DNA from: an uncultured Anaerosacchariphilus sp.
GTDB lineage: Bacteria; Bacillota; Clostridia; Lachnospirales; Lachnospiraceae
DNA: 7,766 bases
Direction of reading: 5' to 3'
Assembly (NCBI GenBank): GCA_934402125.1
Contig: CAKRTY010000068.1
Span: forward strand, 1-7,766
Shown here: positions 1-7,766 of the stretch, one piece after another
How the letters are laid out: every line of letters begins with the position of its first letter
Numbering within the stretch: the first letter of the stretch is position 1
Made by a program: the position numbers and the translations under genes
Notes under the pieces: generated by a model
Told to the model about the DNA's origin: nothing
Seen by the model: only the letters and a program-made list of their open reading frames with translations
The model's database searches: none

Positions 1-351
1 CACCAGCACCTCCACCATGGCCGCCGGGGTCGTCGCCAGAAATAATCGAATCACAGTCAGTCCCGCAATGCAGAAGCTATAGACCGACATTCTTTTCAGG
101 CTGGTCACATTCTTCTCCACGAAACAGTCAGAAGCAAGGACCGTCCGGAACATAGAGCGAAGCTCCCGGATAATCAGCACCGCGAAAATGCCGGAGAGAA
201 ACAGGAACACCAGAAGCGGCAGGTAATACCGCCGATACTCCGGAAAGTAGTCTCCCAGGATTTTCAGGGAAACCGGAAGACTGAAAGCTGCCAGAATCCC
301 CGCCCAGAGCATGAAATCCAGCAAAGCCTTTGTAAATTTCGTCACCTTCAT
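1..351 (-). CDS. Probable DUF2975 family membrane protein (N-terminal 117 codons; runs off the window)
   Basis: An open frame begins at an ATG (349-351) behind a strong AGGAGG and stays open to the window edge. The 117 visible residues start MKVTKFTKALLDFMLWAGIL. There are three hydrophobic segments at about residues 10-30, 42-61 and 89-106, so it is an integral membrane protein without a cleavable signal peptide. Between the second and third segments lies a polar stretch with CFVEKNVTSLKRM (about residues 76-88). It resembles the 'PFxxENVxxLRxI' loop I remember from DUF2975 proteins (YoaS-like). The biochemical role of that family is unknown to me. DUF2975 genes are often followed by a small YozG-like Xre/HTH regulator, which would lie just outside the window. 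The gene follows gyrA in the same direction but is separated by a terminator, so it is probably its own transcription unit. The family call is by motif memory; membrane location is more certain than the family. Confidence 0.7.
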   Translation of the reverse strand, partial: MKVTKFTKALLDFMLWAGILAAFSLPVSLKILGDYFPEYRRYYLPLLVFLFLSGIFAVLIIRELRSMFRTVLASDCFVEKNVTSLKRMSVYSFCIAGLTVIRLFLATTPAAMVEVLV

Positions 352-356
352 AATTA

Positions 357-362
357 CCTCCT
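357..362 (-). promoter_or_regulatory. Shine-Dalgarno site of the DUF2975 gene
   Basis: A perfect AGGAGG stands 5 nt before the ATG at 349-351. It fixes the start of the partial gene at the left edge. It lies only 15 nt downstream of the T-run of the upstream terminator. Confidence 0.85.
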
Positions 363-377
363 GTAATAAATTTACGT

Positions 378-428
378 AAAAAAAATAGTAAGATACAGTT
401 ATCCCTTTCAGATACCTGTATCTTACTA
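378..428 (-). terminator. Rho-independent terminator after gyrA
   Basis: On the minus strand a perfect 13-bp stem (arms 416-428 and 386-398, TAGTAAGATACAG paired with CTGTATCTTACTA) closes a 17-nt loop. It is followed at once by eight T residues (378-385). It starts 45 bp after the gyrA stop and ends just before the ribosome binding site of the next gene. The stem is AT-rich (4 G/C of 13), but its length and the clean T-run make it a convincing intrinsic terminator for transcripts arriving from gyrA. On the plus strand the same hairpin has no comparable T-run. Confidence 0.85.
410..423. repeat. Operator-like palindrome AGATAC-CT-GTATCT
   Basis: A perfect 6-bp inverted repeat with a 2-bp centre overlaps the candidate -10 element and expected start site of the DUF2975 promoter. 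A third copy of the half-site (AGATAC) occurs at 391-396. Position and symmetry suit a dimeric repressor, and an adjacent HTH regulator would be a natural candidate, but none is visible in the window. The palindrome could also be a by-product of the terminator stem, which shares one arm with it. Confidence 0.4.
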
Positions 429-448
429 CTTTATTTATCGTTTTTCAA
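420..448 (-). promoter_or_regulatory. Candidate sigma-A promoter of the DUF2975 gene, nested in the terminator
   Basis: TTGAAA (443-448, 5 of 6 to TTGACA) and TAAGAT (420-425, 4 of 6 to TATAAT) are separated by exactly 17 bp. Transcription would begin near 413, inside the loop of the terminator hairpin, giving a leader of about 62 nt. Such a transcript lacks the 5' stem arm and so would not be terminated. The region is AT-rich, so chance matches are likely; this is a plausible but unproven promoter. Confidence 0.5.
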
Positions 449-471
449 TATATTTTTATTGATTTTCGATA
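436..471. repeat. Imperfect AT-rich inverted repeat just after gyrA
   Basis: TATCG (436-440) pairs with CGATA (467-471), and TCAATA (445-450) with TATTGA (457-462), separated by a symmetric T/T internal loop. It begins 2 bp past the gyrA stop codon. The stem is weak and has no following T-run, so it is not called a terminator. It may help stabilise the gyrA mRNA end or may be chance in AT-rich sequence. Confidence 0.3.
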
Positions 472-473
472 TT

Positions 474-2969
474 TTATTCTTCCGTTTCAGAATTCTCAAT
501 CTCTTCCACAGAATCGTCCTTGTTCATCTGCTCCCGCACCTTCGCGATACTTGCGACCGATACATTTTCGGAATCCACGTTCATGAGCTTCACGCCGGAT
601 GCGATACGGCCTACGATGGAAATACCGCCGCAGGGAATCCGGATAATGATTCCTTCTGTGGTAATCAGCATTACCTCATTGTCTTCGTTGACTGCCTTGG
701 CGCCGACCACATTTCCGGTCTTATCGGTGATCTTATAACACTTCACACCCTTGCCGCCGCGGTTCTGTACAGTAAACTCATCCATGCCGGTACGCTTGCC
801 CAGACCCTTTTCGGATACTACCAGAAGATACTCGCCCTGGCTGCGCACCTGCATAGCCACGATTTCGTCCTGATCGGTCAGATTCATACCAATGACGCCC
901 ATGGACGCGCGGCCGGTGGCTCTCACGTCTGTCTCGCGGAAACGGATGCACATACCATACTTGGTAATCAGGAATACGTCCTGCTCATTGTTGGTATATT
1001 TTACCTCGATCAGCTCATCATTATCACGAAGGTTGATCGCTACCAGTCCGGATTTTTTCACATTGGCGTATTCCCGGATAGCCGTTTTCTTTACCAGGCC
1101 GTTTCTGGTGGCCATGAACAGATACTTGCCTTCCTCGTACTCCTTGATGGGGATCACCGCTGTGATCTTCTCTCCCGGCTGCAGAGACAGAAGGTTGATA
1201 ATCGCGGTTCCTCTTGAAGTCCGGCTGGCCTCCGGAATCTCGTAGCCCTTCAGACGGTAAACCTTACCGGTATTGGTAAAGAACATGATATAGTGGTGGG
1301 TAGTGGTCATCATCAGATCCTCAATGTAATCCTCATTGATGGTCTGCATACCCTTGATTCCCTTGCCGCCACGGTTCTGGCTTCTGAAATTATCCGTGGT
1401 CATACGCTTGATGTAACCCAGGTTGGTCATGGTAATAACCACGTCCTCCTCCGGGATCAGATCCTCCATGGACAGATCAAATTCGTCAAAGCCGATGCTG
1501 GTCCGGCGATCGTCGCCGTATTTATCCGCAATTACGGTAATCTCTTCCTTGATGACGCCCAGCAGCTTATTCTCATCTGCCAGAATTCCCTTCAGATAAT
1601 CAATCTGCTCCATCAGCGCCTTATATTCTGCCTCCAGCTTCTCCCGTTCCAGACCGGTCAGTGTACGCAGACGCATATCTACGATAGCCTGTGCCTGTAC
1701 ATCGTCCAGCTCAAAGCGATCCATCAGCTTCTGCTTCGCCTCCTGCGTAGACCGGGAGCCGCGGATAATCCGGATTACTTCGTCGATATGATCCAGGGCA
1801 ATCAGCAGACCCTTTAAGATATGGGCGCGCTCCTCCGCCTTGTTCAGATCGTATCTGGTGCGGCGGGTCACTACGTCTTCCTGGTGAAGCAGATAATACT
1901 TCAGCATATCCAGAAGATTCAGCACCTTCGGCTCGTTATTTACCAGAGCCAGCATAATTACGCCGTAGGTATCCTGAAGCTGTGTGTGCTTATACAGCTG
2001 ATTTAAAATCACATTGGCGTTGGCATCCTTGCGGAGCTCAATGTTAATCCGCATGCCTTCCCGGCTGGATTCATCGCCGATGTAGGTGATACCGTCGATC
2101 CGCTTCTCCTTTACCAGCTCGGCGATCTTCTCAATCAGCCGCGCCTTATTGACCATATAGGGAAGCTCTGTTACCACGATACGGCTCTTGCCGTTGCTCA
2201 TGGTTTCAATATTGGTAACCGCGCGCACCCGGATCTTTCCCCGGCCGGTACGATATGCCTCCTCAATGCCGCGGGTTCCGAGAATCTCCGCGCCGGTTGG
2301 GAAATCCGGTCCCTTGACGATCTTTAAGATTTCTTCGATGGTGGTATCCCGATCCTCTTCGATCCGGTTATCGATAAGCTTCACCACCGCCTTTACCACC
2401 TCGCGCAGGTTGTGGGGCGGAATGTTGGTGGCCATACCGACTGCGATACCTGTGGTTCCGTTGACCAGCAGATTGGGAAAACGGGAGGGCAGCACAGAGG
2501 GCTCCTTCTCGGTCTCATCGAAGTTCGGTACAAAATCTACGGTATTTTTATTGATGTCTGCCAGCATTTCCATGGAAATCTTACTCAGGCGGGCCTCGGT
2601 ATATCGCATTGCCGCAGCGCCGTCACCGTCCACGGAACCAAAGTTGCCGTGTCCGTCTACCAGCGGATAACGGGTAGACCAGTCCTGGGCCATATTAACC
2701 AGGGCTCCGTAGATGGAGCTGTCTCCATGGGGGTGATATTTACCCATGGTATCGCCGACGATACGCGCGCACTTTCTGTGGGGCTTATCCGGTCCGTTAT
2801 TCAGCTCGATCATGGAATAGAGCACACGCCGCTGTACCGGCTTTAAACCGTCCCGCACATCCGGCAGGGCCCGGGCAGCGATAACGCTCATGGCATAATC
2901 GATATAACAATCCTCCATGGTCTTTTTCAAATCCACGTCATGGATTTTGTCAAAGATATTGTCTTCCAT
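474..2969 (-). CDS. gyrA: DNA gyrase subunit A
   Basis: GyrA is the cleavage-religation subunit of the A2B2 gyrase that adds negative supercoils ahead of the fork. The 831-aa length is normal for the family. The N-terminal part has the winged-helix/tower layout, with the motif [12 protein letters not shown] placing the catalytic tyrosine at Tyr123. The quinolone-determining loop reads [10 protein letters not shown] (79-88): Ser84 matches E. coli Ser83, and Gly88 stands where E. coli has Asp87. A coiled-coil region (about 375-480) leads to the C-terminal beta-pinwheel DNA-wrapping domain (about 500-812). That domain carries a GyrA box QNRGGKG at 531-537 and a second identical copy at 735-741. 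Presence of the box and the gyrB neighbour argue for gyrase rather than ParC of topoisomerase IV. The last ~20 residues are acidic. The ATG follows AAGGGAG (2978-2984) at 8 nt. It lies 60 bp behind gyrB and ends before a strong terminator, so it is probably the last gene of the operon. Confidence 0.98.
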   Translation of the reverse strand: MEDNIFDKIHDVDLKKTMEDCYIDYAMSVIAARALPDVRDGLKPVQRRVLYSMIELNNGPDKPHRKCARIVGDTMGKYHPHGDSSIYGALVNMAQDWSTRYPLVDGHGNFGSVDGDGAAAMRYTEARLSKISMEMLADINKNTVDFVPNFDETEKEPSVLPSRFPNLLVNGTTGIAVGMATNIPPHNLREVVKAVVKLIDNRIEEDRDTTIEEILKIVKGPDFPTGAEILGTRGIEEAYRTGRGKIRVRAVTNIETMSNGKSRIVVTELPYMVNKARLIEKIAELVKEKRIDGITYIGDESSREGMRINIELRKDANANVILNQLYKHTQLQDTYGVIMLALVNNEPKVLNLLDMLKYYLLHQEDVVTRRTRYDLNKAEERAHILKGLLIALDHIDEVIRIIRGSRSTQEAKQKLMDRFELDDVQAQAIVDMRLRTLTGLEREKLEAEYKALMEQIDYLKGILADENKLLGVIKEEITVIADKYGDDRRTSIGFDEFDLSMEDLIPEEDVVITMTNLGYIKRMTTDNFRSQNRGGKGIKGMQTINEDYIEDLMMTTTHHYIMFFTNTGKVYRLKGYEIPEASRTSRGTAIINLLSLQPGEKITAVIPIKEYEEGKYLFMATRNGLVKKTAIREYANVKKSGLVAINLRDNDELIEVKYTNNEQDVFLITKYGMCIRFRETDVRATGRASMGVIGMNLTDQDEIVAMQVRSQGEYLLVVSEKGLGKRTGMDEFTVQNRGGKGVKCYKITDKTGNVVGAKAVNEDNEVMLITTEGIIIRIPCGGISIVGRIASGVKLMNVDSENVSVASIAKVREQMNKDDSVEEIENSETEE
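748..767 (-). repeat. DNA repeat encoding the second GyrA box
   Basis: These 20 bp match 1360-1379 at 19 of 20 positions, the only difference being a synonymous third base of the Arg codon. Both copies encode QNRGGKG in different blades of the GyrA C-terminal pinwheel. The likeness reflects a repeated protein motif with the same codon choices. Confidence 0.8.
1360..1379 (-). repeat. DNA repeat encoding the first GyrA box
   Basis: Partner of the repeat at 748-767, about 610 bp away in the same direction. It encodes the canonical GyrA box of blade 1, which in the family is needed to wrap DNA and introduce negative supercoils. Confidence 0.8.
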
Positions 2970-2977
2970 TTTCTATT

Positions 2978-2984
2978 CTCCCTT
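2978..2984 (-). promoter_or_regulatory. Shine-Dalgarno site of gyrA
   Basis: AAGGGAG lies 8 nt before the gyrA ATG (2967-2969). The first residues [22 protein letters not shown] match the expected GyrA N-terminus, which supports this start. Confidence 0.75.
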
Positions 2985-3000
2985 GTTATAGGTTACGTAC

Positions 3001-3027
3001 GTTCAGCCGCTCCTATCATGGCTGAAC
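3001..3027. repeat. Perfect 8-bp inverted repeat in the gyrB-gyrA spacer
   Basis: GTTCAGCC (3001-3008) and GGCTGAAC (3020-3027) are perfect complements around an 11-nt loop. The element starts 2 bp after the gyrB stop codon, and its other end lies 16 bp before the gyrA Shine-Dalgarno. Neither strand has a T-run after it, so it is not an intrinsic terminator. It could be an RNA stability or processing element, or a site that tunes gyrA relative to gyrB. Function is inferred only from position. Confidence 0.6.
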
Positions 3028-3029
3028 TG

Positions 3030-6056
<3,027 letters not shown>

Positions 6057-6060
<4 letters not shown>

Positions 6061-6269
6061 ACGATTTTATAATCCTGTCCCTGATAGGTAAATACATCGT
6101 CTTTGTAGAGCTTGCGGCCTCTGCGCTCCTCCACTTCGCCATTTACCTTTACCTTACCGTCTACGATTTCATACTTGATATCCGATCCCAGGGAAAGAAT
6201 ACCGGCCAGCTTCATGGCCTGGCCCAGACGGATAAATTCATCTTTGATCGATACTTCGATATAATCCAT
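6057..6269 (-). CDS. yaaA: YaaA, small S4-domain RNA-binding protein
   Basis: This 70-aa protein is essentially one S4 RNA-binding fold: FIRLGQAMKLAGI (about 12-24), then DGKVKVNGEVEERRGRKL (about 37-54), the basic loop-and-strand signature of the family. Members between dnaN and recF are a hallmark of Firmicute origins. They have been linked to ribosome maturation (named RlbP in some annotations), but the exact RNA target is not evident here. AAAGGAG (6276-6282) lies 6 nt before the ATG and overlaps the dnaN stop codon. The stop overlaps the recF start by 4 bp. Expression is therefore tied to dnaN and recF. No signal peptide or membrane segment; expected in the cytosol. Confidence 0.93.
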
Positions 6270-6281
6270 GCTCGTCTCCTT

Positions 6282-7394
6282 TTATACAGCGGCGCTGCTG
6301 AAATTCACCGGAAGAACCAGATAGATATAAGATTCTTTTTCATCCCGGATAAAGCAGGGCGCCTTGGGATTTACCAGATACAGCGTTACCATTTCGTCGT
6401 CTATCACACGCAGGGCATCGATCAGAAACTTCGGATTGAAGCCAATCAGAATGTCTTTTCCCTCTTTCTCGATGACGATCTCCTCATTCATAGAGCCAAC
6501 GCCGGAGGTCAGCTTCAGCCGCATCTCTCCGTCTCCAATCTGAATGATAATCGGCTTCTTATCGCTTTCGCGGATCAGAAGCGTCGCACGGTCAATACAA
6601 TTTAAAAATTCCTTTTTGTTGACCTTTACCTTTGTCTCATAATCGGAGGAAAGCATCTGGTCAATACGGAAATACTCTCCTTCGATCAGACGGGATACCA
6701 CCGTAGTCTCGTCAAATTCAAATACAATATGATTTTTGGTAAAAAACAGATTTACAAGGGCGTCCAGCTCGCCGGACAGAATTTTGCTGACCTCGATCAG
6801 CGTTTTTCCGGGAACAATTACCTTTCTGTCTTCATAGCTTTCCTTCAGCTCCAGATTGCGGATGGATACCCGGTGACCGTCCAGGGAAACAACCTTCAGA
6901 TGGTTTCCGCTGATCTCAAAGAGTTCGCCGGTCATGATTTTATTGCTTTCATTATCAGAAATGGAAAAGATCGTCTGCTTGATCACTTCTCTTAAGCTGA
7001 ACTGGGAAATGACCACCGGTTCAGTCTTTTCAATATAGGGAAGATAAGAAAAATCTTCTCCGGACTTTCCGGCAATGTTGAAGCGGGCCTTTTCACAACT
7101 GATTAGCATCTGGAAATTCGAATCGGTTTCAATGGTAACGTCGTTATCCGGAAGCTTTCTGACAATCTCCGAAAAGATCTGAGCGTCAATTGCGATGACG
7201 CCCTTTTCCTGAATGTCTCCTTCCAGGATCGTTTCAATACCCAGCTCCATATCGTTGGCTGTCATCTTAATCTGTCCTGTAGATGCGTCAATCAGGATAC
7301 ATTCCAGAATCGACATGGTAGTCTTGGAAGGAACGGCCTTCAAAACAATGTTAACACCCTTTAAAAGGTCTGATTTTTTGCAGACGAACTTCAT
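6282..7394 (-). CDS. dnaN: DNA polymerase III sliding clamp (beta subunit)
   Basis: DnaN forms the ring-shaped dimer that tethers the replicative polymerase to DNA and recruits ligase, mismatch-repair and translesion proteins. It is 370 aa, typical for the family. Three similar clamp domains follow each other (about 1-125, 128-250, 253-370). Recognisable family segments are MKFVCKKSDLLKGVNIVLKAV at the N-terminus, NDMELGIE (47-54), LDGHRVS (171-177) and IYLVLPV near the C-terminus. After LPV, where many clamps end in xR, this one has a short extra tail NFSSAAV. The start is fixed by the conserved N-terminus, although AAAGGAG (7406-7412) is 11 nt upstream, longer than usual. No clear promoter is seen in the spacer from dnaA, and no terminator follows dnaA, so read-through from dnaA is likely. 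Confidence 0.97.
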   Translation of the reverse strand: MKFVCKKSDLLKGVNIVLKAVPSKTTMSILECILIDASTGQIKMTANDMELGIETILEGDIQEKGVIAIDAQIFSEIVRKLPDNDVTIETDSNFQMLISCEKARFNIAGKSGEDFSYLPYIEKTEPVVISQFSLREVIKQTIFSISDNESNKIMTGELFEISGNHLKVVSLDGHRVSIRNLELKESYEDRKVIVPGKTLIEVSKILSGELDALVNLFFTKNHIVFEFDETTVVSRLIEGEYFRIDQMLSSDYETKVKVNKKEFLNCIDRATLLIRESDKKPIIIQIGDGEMRLKLTSGVGSMNEEIVIEKEGKDILIGFNPKFLIDALRVIDDEMVTLYLVNPKAPCFIRDEKESYIYLVLPVNFSSAAV

Positions 7395-7396
7395 AA

Positions 7397-7405
7397 TGTG
7401 TATAA
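7397..7405 (-). promoter_or_regulatory. DnaA box TTATACACA inside the dnaN translation start region
   Basis: This 9-mer differs from TTATCCACA at one position and fits TTATNCACA. It fills the gap between the dnaN Shine-Dalgarno (7406-7412) and its ATG (7392-7394), leaving 2 nt. DnaA bound here could affect transcription into dnaN. Confidence 0.65.
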
Positions 7406-7412
7406 CTCCTTT
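7406..7412 (-). promoter_or_regulatory. Shine-Dalgarno site of dnaN
   Basis: AAAGGAG is the only plausible ribosome site before dnaN. Its 11-nt spacing to the ATG is longer than the usual 5-9 nt and may lower initiation. The spacer is occupied by a DnaA box. Confidence 0.7.
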
Positions 7413-7432
7413 CGAAAAATCCCGGCAGGGGG

Positions 7433-7456
7433 ATATAGATAAATATATAAAATAAT
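7433..7456. other. AT-rich DNA unwinding element of oriC
   Basis: 23 of 24 bases are A or T (one G at 7438). It lies on the dnaN side of the DnaA-trio triplets, at the distance from the tandem DnaA boxes seen for the Bacillus unwinding element. This is the most likely site of initial strand opening. Confidence 0.75.
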
Positions 7457-7473
7457 CCGTCGTATTCGTAGTA
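7456..7473 (-). promoter_or_regulatory. DnaA-trio motif of oriC
   Basis: Read on the minus strand after a box and a GCCCC spacer (7474-7478), the triplets are TAC-TAC-GAA-TAC-GAC-GGA. In the DnaA-trio model an A at the centre of each triplet is preferred; five of the six have it (the last, GGA, does not), and the strand then enters the AT tract. DnaA is thought to extend a filament along these triplets to melt the duplex. Confidence 0.75.
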
Positions 7474-7478
7474 GGGGC

Positions 7479-7495
7479 TGTGAATATGTTGATAA
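7479..7495 (-). promoter_or_regulatory. Tandem DnaA boxes next to the unwinding element
   Basis: TTATCAACA (7487-7495) and ATATTCACA (7479-7487) share one base and point toward the DnaA-trios. As I recall, B. subtilis has the same one-base overlap in the two boxes that nucleate the DnaA filament. Each differs from TTATCCACA at one or two positions. Confidence 0.7.
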
Positions 7496-7497
7496 GT
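7486..7497. repeat. 12-bp direct repeat, copy 1 (ATGTTGATAAGT)
   Basis: Identical to 7648-7659. The core TTATCAACA on the minus strand is a one-mismatch DnaA box, so the repeat probably marks a preferred variant box of this origin. Confidence 0.75.
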
Positions 7498-7541
7498 GGT
7501 CTGAAGCCCTGAAAATACAGGATCTTCGCGAGGGATAACTA

Positions 7542-7550
7542 TGTGAAAAA
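7542..7550 (-). promoter_or_regulatory. Candidate DnaA box TTTTTCACA
   Basis: It fits the relaxed consensus TTWTNCACA and lies in the middle of the origin spacer. Weak on its own; supported by its neighbours. Confidence 0.5.
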
Positions 7551-7581
7551 GTACGGTATAACCCACCGGAAACCGGGAAGG

Positions 7582-7590
7582 TTATGCACA
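7582..7590 (+). promoter_or_regulatory. DnaA box TTATGCACA
   Basis: One mismatch to TTATCCACA and a full match to TTATNCACA, on the strand opposite to the unwinding-side boxes. Confidence 0.65.
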
Positions 7591-7612
7591 TGGCCAAAAT
7601 CCGGAAAAAATT

Positions 7613-7642
7613 TTCCCCACAATATCAACATGGTTGTCCACA
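7613..7642 (+). promoter_or_regulatory. Cluster of three plus-strand DnaA-box-like sites
   Basis: TTCCCCACA (7613-7621), ATATCAACA (7622-7630) and TTGTCCACA (7634-7642) stand head to tail with spacings of 0 and 3 bp. The last differs from TTATCCACA at one position, the others at two. Dense same-strand spacing suggests cooperative DnaA binding. Confidence 0.55.
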
Positions 7643-7647
7643 TGAGA

Positions 7648-7659
7648 ATGTTGATAAGT
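7648..7659. repeat. 12-bp direct repeat, copy 2, with DnaA box TTATCAACA
   Basis: Second copy of ATGTTGATAAGT; the minus-strand box TTATCAACA is at 7649-7657, 10 bp after the dnaA stop codon. The two copies are 162 bp apart and flank most of the other boxes. Confidence 0.7.
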
Positions 7660-7667
7660 CCTTGGAG

Positions 7668-7766
7668 CTAGTTCGGATTGATTTTCTTGCGGATCGTACC
7701 GATGGTGCGGATCGTGGAATCGTTGCTTTGCAGTTCTTTTTCGATCTTCTCCACGCCGTGCATGAT
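7668..7766 (-). CDS. dnaA: Replication initiator DnaA (C-terminal 32 codons)
   Basis: The frame enters from the right edge and reads IMHGVEKIEKELQSNDST..., ending RKKINPN and TAG (7668-7670). IMHGVEKI fits the end of the DnaA domain IV signature (DHTTxxHxxxKI), in which a helix-turn-helix contacts DnaA boxes. The rest is the terminal helix. Place beside dnaN and the box-rich spacer strongly support the call. No terminator follows it. Only the tail is present, so start, ATPase domain and promoter cannot be judged. Confidence 0.92.
   Translation of the reverse strand: MMHGVEKIEKELQSNDSTIRTIGTIRKKINPN

Larger units (their letters stand above)
7395..7667. other. oriC: Chromosomal replication origin region (oriC), dnaA-dnaN spacer
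   Basis: This 273-bp gene-free spacer holds nine or more 9-mers resembling the DnaA box TTATCCACA, on both strands, plus an AT-rich unwinding tract with adjacent DnaA-trio triplets. The dnaA-dnaN spacer is the place of the unwinding half of the bipartite origin in Bacillus. Genes on the left are all transcribed away from it. A second box cluster upstream of dnaA, if the origin is bipartite, would be outside the window. Short open frames across this region have no family resemblance or ribosome sites and are not genes. Confidence 0.9.

Noticed and set aside
459..1217. Long plus-strand open frames opposite gyrA, gyrB and recF (up to 527 codons)
   Set aside because: They are antisense shadows of strongly conserved genes, lack family motifs and ribosome sites, and reflect codon bias of the real strand.
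2985..3010. TATAAC at 2985-2990 as a gyrA promoter -10
   Set aside because: No -35 match at 16-18 bp, and the start point would fall within the Shine-Dalgarno sequence.
2993..3019. Eight-codon open frame (MIGAAERT) inside the gyrB-gyrA spacer
   Set aside because: It has no Shine-Dalgarno and starts inside the inverted-repeat loop; length is well within chance.
7561..7580. CCGG-AAA-CCGG near the dnaA end as a terminator
   Set aside because: The stem is only 4 bp and no T-run follows on the minus strand.
7351..7597. Open frames of 68-71 codons across the oriC spacer on the minus strand
   Set aside because: They lack ribosome sites, overlap the DnaA boxes and dnaN start, and resemble no family.

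Overview
The window carries the origin-proximal replication gene cluster of a Firmicute. All genes lie on the minus strand, so it reads right to left as dnaA (3' end only), oriC, dnaN, yaaA, recF, gyrB, gyrA, then a partial membrane-protein gene. Protein style suggests a clostridial lineage, probably Lachnospiraceae: the DnaA tail ends in KKINPN, GyrB is short (638 aa), and the GyrA active-site region resembles that group. This family assignment is inferred from memory of related proteins, not from a search.

Right end (7395-7766): the last 32 codons of dnaA, then 273 bp without a gene. This spacer holds at least nine DnaA-box-like 9-mers. It also has a tandem pair of boxes followed by a GC-rich spacer, triplets of the DnaA-trio kind, and a 24-bp AT tract. 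That is the layout of the Bacillus-type unwinding region, so I call it oriC. One further box lies exactly between the Shine-Dalgarno sequence and the start codon of dnaN.

Middle (2970-7394): dnaN (sliding clamp), yaaA (small S4 RNA-binding protein), recF (gap-repair ATPase) and gyrB (gyrase ATPase/TOPRIM subunit). They are tightly packed, with spacers of 12 bp, a 4-bp ATGA overlap, 28 bp and 60 bp. The 60-bp gyrB-gyrA spacer contains a perfect 8-bp inverted repeat.

Left end (1-2969): gyrA (831 aa, catalytic Tyr123, two GyrA boxes), then a 122-bp spacer, then the N-terminal 117 codons of a probable DUF2975 membrane protein. The spacer holds a strong intrinsic terminator for the gyrA operon. 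A candidate promoter for the DUF2975 gene appears to be nested inside the terminator hairpin, together with an operator-like palindrome.

The genes form one functional set: initiation and origin (dnaA, oriC), processive synthesis (dnaN), recombinational repair of gaps (recF) and removal of supercoils (gyrB, gyrA). All are transcribed away from oriC in the direction of the fork. I found no undescribed multi-gene system. The most interesting signals are in the two intergenic regions, oriC and the gyrA/DUF2975 junction.
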